Shown: positions 17,108 to 20,921 of the stretch, in pieces
Position numbering within the stretch: position 1 is the first letter of the stretch
How the letters are laid out: each line of letters starts with the position of its first letter
NCBI GenBank assembly: GCA_040235555.1
Contig: JBECKZ010000024.1
Span: 1-20,921, forward strand
Source of the DNA: RI-92 sp040235555
GTDB lineage: Bacteria > Pseudomonadota > Gammaproteobacteria > UBA6429 > Thiohalophilaceae
Reading direction: 5' to 3'
Length of the DNA stretch: 20,921 nucleotides
Translations under genes and position numbers: made by a program
The notes under the pieces: model-generated
The model's database searches: none
What the model was told of the DNA's origin: nothing
Seen by the model: only the letters and a program-made list of their open reading frames with translations

Positions 17108-19033
17108 TTAACCCTCCAAATAACTACGGCCGCGGTCCACGATCTCATTGGTGAGTTTCGTCTCAACGTCCTTGAGGCTCATCGTCCCAAGGTCCTCACC
17201 CGCTCGTGTACGCACGGCCACAGTATGATTCTCAACTTCCCTATCGCCGACGACCAGGAGATAGGGGACTTTCTGTAGCGTATGTTCGCGGATTTTAAAG
17301 CCGATTTTCTCGTTTCTCAAGTCGGCCTTGGCCCGAATGCCTTGTTCAGACAGGCTTTTTGCAATTTTTTGGACATATTCCTGCTGCTTGTCCGTGATAT
17401 TGAGAACCACTGCCTGAACTGGCGCCAGCCACAAGGGGAACACGCCGGCATAGTGCTCGATCAGTACGCCAATGAAACGCTCCATGGAACCCAGAATGGC
17501 CCGGTGCAGCATGACCGGGGTCTTGCGCGAACCGTCTTCTGCCACGTACTCGGCACCAAGCCGGCCCGGCATGGAGAAATCCACCTGGATGGTGCCACAC
17601 TGCCAGACCCGGCCAATGCAGTCACGCAGAGAGAACTCGATTTTGGGACCGTAAAACGCCCCCTCACCTGGCTGGAGGTCCCAGGGTTTGCCCAGGGTAT
17701 TCAACGCCTTTTCCAGGGCATGTTCGGCCTTGTCCCACACCTCGTCCGAACCTACCCGCTGCTCCGGCCGCGTGGAGAGTTTGATCAAGATGTCTTCAAA
17801 ACCGAAATCCTTATACACCTCAAATAACAGGCTATTGAAGCGCGCAACCTCGTCCTGGATTTGCTCCTCGGTACAGAAAATATGGGCATCGTCCTGGGTA
17901 AAGCCACGCACCCGCATCAGACCGTGAAGCGTGCCGGATGGCTCATTGCGGTGACAGGAACCAAACTCGGCCATGCGCAGCGGCAGATCCCGATAGCTTT
18001 TCAGTCCCTGGTTGAACACCTGGATATGGCAGGGGCAGTTCATGGGTTTTATCGCAAACGTGCGCTTCTCGGACTCCGTGGTAAACATATCCGCGCGGAA
18101 TTTATCCCAATGTCCAGATTTCTCCCACAGTACGCGATCCGCCAGATTTGGCGTTCGTACTTCCTGGTAATCGTGCTGACGTAGTTTGCGACGGATGTAC
18201 TGCTCGATCTCCTGATAGATGATCCAGCCTTTGTCGTGCCAGAACACCATGCCCGGCGCTTCTTCCTGGGTATGGAACAGATCCAGTTGTTTGCCTAGGC
18301 GACGGTGGTCGCGCTTCTCAGCCTCTTCCAGCCGATGCAGGTATTCTTTGAGGTCCTTCTTGTTCGACCAGGCCGTGCCATAGACACGTTGCAGCATTTC
18401 ATTCTTGCTGTCGCCGCGCCAATACGCCCCGGCTAACTTCATCAATTTAAAAGCCTTCAGTTTACCCGTGGACGGCACATGGGGGCCGCGACACAAATCG
18501 ATGAAATCACCCTGCTGGTACAAAGAAAGCTCTTCGTCCTTGGGGATGTCTTCGATGATGCGTGCCTTATATTCCTCGCCCATATCACGGAAGAACTTTA
18601 CAGCGTCATCGCGCGACTTAACTGACCGAATGACAGGAATATCTTTCTTAACCAGCTCCTCCATCCGCTGCTCGATTTTTTCGAGGTCAGACTCGGAAAA
18701 GCCGGGCGGATAGGAAAAATCATAATAAAAGCCATCTTCGATGACGGGGCCGATGGTAACCTGGGCCTGGGGAAACAGCTGTTTCACCGCCTGTGCTAAT
18801 AAATGGGCAGTGGAGTGGCGAACGATTTCCAGCCCTTCTCCATCTTTTTCCGTGATGATTGCGAGGTTTACGTCGTGATCGATACGGTAACTGGTATCCA
18901 CCAGCTTGCCGTCGATCTTACCAGCCAGGGCAGCTTTGGCCAGGCCGGCACCGATATCGGCAGCGACTTCAGCAATGGTTAAGGAACTGGAATAATCACG
19001 ATGGCTGCCATCCGGCAGCGTCACAATAGGCAT
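17108..19033 (-). CDS. thrS: Threonyl-tRNA synthetase
   Basis: ThrRS charges tRNA-Thr and edits Ser-tRNA-Thr. The 641 residues (E. coli 642) begin with a TGS domain (PIVTLPDGSHRDYSS). The editing domain follows, with HSTAHLLAQA giving the HxxxH pair. The class II core has the zinc ligands in MNCPCHIQVF, SCHRNEPSG and MLHRAILGS. The C-terminal anticodon-binding domain starts at LAPVQAVVLNI. The start is the ATG at 19033 with AAGGAG 6 bases upstream (19040-19045); an upstream in-frame start (19069) would add 12 residues not seen in the family. It ends 3 bases before infC. Its leader holds two tRNA-Thr-like hairpins that suggest autoregulation. Confidence 0.98.
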   Translation of the reverse strand: MPIVTLPDGSHRDYSSSLTIAEVAADIGAGLAKAALAGKIDGKLVDTSYRIDHDVNLAIITEKDGEGLEIVRHSTAHLLAQAVKQLFPQAQVTIGPVIEDGFYYDFSYPPGFSESDLEKIEQRMEELVKKDIPVIRSVKSRDDAVKFFRDMGEEYKARIIEDIPKDEELSLYQQGDFIDLCRGPHVPSTGKLKAFKLMKLAGAYWRGDSKNEMLQRVYGTAWSNKKDLKEYLHRLEEAEKRDHRRLGKQLDLFHTQEEAPGMVFWHDKGWIIYQEIEQYIRRKLRQHDYQEVRTPNLADRVLWEKSGHWDKFRADMFTTESEKRTFAIKPMNCPCHIQVFNQGLKSYRDLPLRMAEFGSCHRNEPSGTLHGLMRVRGFTQDDAHIFCTEEQIQDEVARFNSLLFEVYKDFGFEDILIKLSTRPEQRVGSDEVWDKAEHALEKALNTLGKPWDLQPGEGAFYGPKIEFSLRDCIGRVWQCGTIQVDFSMPGRLGAEYVAEDGSRKTPVMLHRAILGSMERFIGVLIEHYAGVFPLWLAPVQAVVLNITDKQQEYVQKIAKSLSEQGIRAKADLRNEKIGFKIREHTLQKVPYLLVVGDREVENHTVAVRTRAGEDLGTMSLKDVETKLTNEIVDRGRSYLEG

Positions 19034-19153
19034 GTCACTCTCCTTCGTTTCAGTGGCGACCCCTACCAAGGACCGCTTGTTCAGTCACGACGACCGTTAC
19101 GAGAGGCCGTCTGGAAAATCCCCGCCAAAGACCGCTACGAGTGGCCTCTGGCG
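19034..19153 (-). promoter_or_regulatory. thrS leader with two tRNA-Thr anticodon-arm mimics (autoregulatory operator)
   Basis: Two hairpins precede thrS on the minus strand. The distal one (19123-19153) has an 11-base-pair stem, CGCCAGAGGCC with GGTCTTTGGCG (two G-U pairs), and loop ACTCGTAGC. The proximal one (19089-19111) has a 7-base-pair stem, GACGGCC with GGTCGTC (one G-U pair), and loop TCTCGTAAC. Both loops contain CTCGTA, which reads as U33 followed by anticodon CGU and A37 of tRNA-Thr. In E. coli, ThrRS binds two such arms upstream of its own ribosome binding site and blocks translation. The proximal arm lies about 43 bases from the AAGGAG. The fold was found by eye; binding is inferred. 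Confidence 0.75.
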
Positions 19154-19172
19154 AGAGAGTTACTACAAAAAC

Positions 19173-19190
19173 GGTAGTCGCGATTGGACT
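19173..19190 (-). repeat. 18-base copy of the tRNA-Val 3' end
   Basis: This segment is identical to 19361-19378, the 3' acceptor strand and part of the T arm of tRNA-Val. The match stops before the final A of CCA (G here) and one base into the T loop side. It lies 188 bases from the original and just before the thrS leader hairpins. It looks like one end of an element that used the tRNA 3' end as its boundary. Confidence 0.85.
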
Positions 19191-19359
19191 ACTCCGGGCA
19201 GTCGTTCCCGGCGTCCTGCCTCCCGCGACACTTGTTCGTCCTTAACATCGTCCCTGCCCTCCGCCCTTTCGGGCCGCGCTGCGCGCGTTCAATTTTGCTC
19301 CCGGCAAAATCGTCGAACTTCGTTCTCGTCCACTCGCGACGGGAAGGAAATCCTGAATT
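19191..19359. repeat. Hairpin-rich, GC-rich insert between tRNA-Val and its 3' copy
   Basis: This 169-base stretch has no credible gene. It holds clear palindromes: GCCC/GGGC with a 4-base loop (19263-19274), CGCGC/GCGCG (19275-19287) and ATTTTGC/GCAAAAT (19292-19310). Related TCCCG-CGCGA-type segments occur in opposite orientation near both ends (about 19221-19229 and 19333-19343). It may be a small non-coding mobile or repeat element, or a processed tRNA trailer. Whether other copies exist cannot be seen here. Confidence 0.5.
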
Positions 19360-19436
19360 TGGTAGTCGCGATTGGACTCGAACCAACGACCCCCACCATG
19401 TCAAGGTGATGCTCTAACCAACTGAGCTACGCGACT
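19360..19436 (-). tRNA. tRNA-Val(GAC)
   Basis: The minus strand folds as a 77-base tRNA with CCA encoded. The acceptor stem is AGTCGCG/CGCGACT. The D arm is TAGCTCAGTTGGTTAGAGCA. The anticodon stem TCACC/GGTGG encloses loop TTGACAT with anticodon GAC. The T arm contains GGTTCGAGTCC. Its 3' end is duplicated downstream at 19173-19190. Confidence 0.96.
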
Positions 19437-19451
19437 ATTTCGAGGGCGGAA

Positions 19452-19480
19452 AGATAACGGAATTAATATAGCGAAAGCAA
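19452..19480 (-). promoter_or_regulatory. Candidate promoter of tRNA-Val
   Basis: On the minus strand TTGCTT (19475-19480) and TTATCT (19452-19457) are 17 bases apart, with the alternative -10 TATCTT one base on. The start would be about 9 bases before the tRNA 5' end. The boxes match the consensus only moderately. Confidence 0.35.
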
Positions 19481-19525
19481 GGCCAATTCAAGATTAAGCC
19501 GATTAATTTTCAGGAAAATCAGGTG

Positions 19526-20921
19526 CTATCGGGAGCTTGCGTCAGGCTCATCACCAGTGTGCGGGGAACGAAAATCCTTGAGCTGTACCACGGTGTTGAC
19601 GTCATTGCGCCGGCGTTTTTCTTTCCAGACGGCATCTTCAATCGTGCCTTGCGGATGGTAATCAGTGACAGCGTTCAACAGCACGGTTAAAACCAGCTCA
19701 ACATCGCCTGCCTGTAGGCCCTTTTCCAGGGTATCGATATAACCTTTCACTTGCTGCCAGGGGAAATGCCGCTCACGTGCGCGATAAATTCTGGGATGTT
19801 TGGTGGCAATCGGGTTACCCGCAATCAATAATTCTTCATACAATTTTTCACCGGGACGCAGGCCGGTATATTCGATGCGGATATCGCCACCCGGATTATA
19901 TTCATCTTCAATCGTCAAACCAGAAAGATGAATCATGGTACGCGCGAGATCGTCGATCCGAACCGGCTCACCCATGTCCAAGAGGAAAACATCGCCTGCT
20001 TGACTCATAGCACCGGCCTGGATAACCAATTGCGCAGCTTCGGGGATAGTCATGAAATAACGAATGATATCTGGGTGTGTCACAGTGACAGGCCCACCCT
20101 TTTTAATCTGCTCGCGAAAGCGTGGGACCACAGATCCTGATGAGCCTAAAACATTCCCAAAACGCACCATACAAAAACGTGTACGCGGTTCATTTTCTGC
20201 CAACGCCTGCAAAATCAATTCTGCAAAGCGCTTGCTTGCGCCCATAACATTTGTCGGTCGGACAGCTTTATCAGAAGAGATTAAGACAAATGTTTCCACA
20301 CCCGTTGTAATAGCAGCCTGTGCAGCAATCAGAGTGCCGATAATGTTGTTTTGTACTGCCTCCAGCGGATTCTTCTCCACCAACGGAACATGTTTATACG
20401 CTGCAGCATGATAGATGGTGTTGACTTGATAGGTTTTACAGACCTGCTCGAAATGCTGTTTGTCCAGTGTATTACCCAGGATTGCCACCAGCCGTTCATC
20501 TCCTTGTGGCCTGGCAACTGATTTCAAATCAGATTCAATCGAGTAAAGCGCATATTCATTCGCTTCATACAGGACGATCTTTTCAGGATGTTGCTGCAAA
20601 ATCTGGCGACACAGTTCTGAGCCAATCGACCCGCCCGCACCGGTAACCATCACAACTTTACTTTCAATGTCAGCATGCAACAAATCCTGGAATGGTTTAA
20701 CTTGATCGCGGCCAAGCAGATCTTCAATCTCGACTTCTTTGATGTCTTCAATCTTTACCTGGCCGCCAGCCAGATCTGACATGCTTGGCAATGTACGCAC
20801 ATGCACAGGATATTTTTCCAGGAGTTCGATGATCTGATTTTGTCGTCGACGCGAAGCATGGGGAATCGCCAATAGAACTTCCTTTATTCCTAATTTCGGA
20901 ATCAGTTCTGCGATTTTACTG
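19526..20921 (-). CDS. Nucleotide-sugar 4,6-dehydratase, WbpM/FlaA1/CapD family (5' end beyond window)
   Basis: Enzymes of this family remove water from UDP-GlcNAc to give a 4-keto-6-deoxy sugar, an early step to di-amino or amino-deoxy sugars in O-antigen and capsule. The open frame runs through the right edge without a stop, so the N-terminal membrane part of the large WbpM-type protein is missing; 465 residues remain. Visible are the end of the first nucleotide-binding-like domain (EVLLAIPHASRRRQN), then GAGGSIGSELCRQI of the main Rossmann fold, the catalytic segment SSDKAVRPTNVMGASKR (Met in the usual Tyr position, as in WbpM), FGNVLGSSGSVVPRF and GLRPGEKLYEELL. A TTG at 20872 is internal, not the start. 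The family is sure; the product sugar is not. Confidence 0.9.
   Translation of the reverse strand, partial: SKIAELIPKLGIKEVLLAIPHASRRRQNQIIELLEKYPVHVRTLPSMSDLAGGQVKIEDIKEVEIEDLLGRDQVKPFQDLLHADIESKVVMVTGAGGSIGSELCRQILQQHPEKIVLYEANEYALYSIESDLKSVARPQGDERLVAILGNTLDKQHFEQVCKTYQVNTIYHAAAYKHVPLVEKNPLEAVQNNIIGTLIAAQAAITTGVETFVLISSDKAVRPTNVMGASKRFAELILQALAENEPRTRFCMVRFGNVLGSSGSVVPRFREQIKKGGPVTVTHPDIIRYFMTIPEAAQLVIQAGAMSQAGDVFLLDMGEPVRIDDLARTMIHLSGLTIEDEYNPGGDIRIEYTGLRPGEKLYEELLIAGNPIATKHPRIYRARERHFPWQQVKGYIDTLEKGLQAGDVELVLTVLLNAVTDYHPQGTIEDAVWKEKRRRNDVNTVVQLKDFRSPHTGDEPDASSR

Noticed and set aside
19189..19404. Open frames of 71-125 codons across tRNA-Val and the insert
   Set aside because: They run through the tRNA gene and its repeat; the encoded Arg-rich sequence shows no family features.

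Overview
The window looks like a chromosomal segment of a gammaproteobacterium. The basis is the gene order thrS-infC-rpmI-rplT-pheS-pheT-ihfA followed by a MerR-type regulator gene and tRNA-Pro(GGG), together with a PEP-CTERM/exosortase module. The species cannot be told from the sequence. The exosortase-side genes (about 1-7600) look clearly richer in A+T than the translation genes (about 11600-19400); I judged this by eye and did not calculate it.

Region 1 (1-9052, minus strand) reads, in transcription order: an EpsB-type polyprenyl-phosphate sugar transferase, the histidine kinase prsK, the sigma-54 response regulator prsR, the TPR lipoprotein prsT, and an exosortase (xrtA) with an EpsI-like C-terminal domain, cut by the left edge. 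This is the known XrtA/PrsK/PrsR/PrsT set, in which exopolysaccharide production goes with sorting of PEP-CTERM surface proteins. No PEP-CTERM substrate gene lies in the window.

Region 2 (9053-11492, plus strand) diverges from region 1 across a 143-base spacer with back-to-back sigma-70-like promoters. It holds a nucleotide-sugar dehydrogenase (TviB/WbpO type) and a UDP-glucuronate 4-epimerase-like enzyme, which probably supply uronic acid precursors for the polysaccharide. A hairpin at 11525-11544 separates them from the converging tRNA-Pro gene.

Region 3 (11585-19436, minus strand) is a translation block. In transcription order it has tRNA-Val(GAC), thrS, infC, rpmI, rplT, pheS, pheT, ihfA, a MerR-like gene and tRNA-Pro(GGG). 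The thrS leader carries two strong hairpins whose loops imitate the anticodon loop of tRNA-Thr(CGU), as in the autoregulated thrS operator of E. coli. infC appears to start at an AUC codon. Between tRNA-Val and thrS, an 18-base copy of the tRNA 3' end bounds about 170 bases of hairpin-rich DNA.

Region 4 (19526-20921, minus strand) is the C-terminal part of a WbpM/FlaA1/CapD-type nucleotide-sugar 4,6-dehydratase. Surface-polysaccharide genes therefore lie on both sides of the translation block. The best candidates for further work are the thrS leader, the tRNA-Val-bounded repeat and the AUC start of infC.
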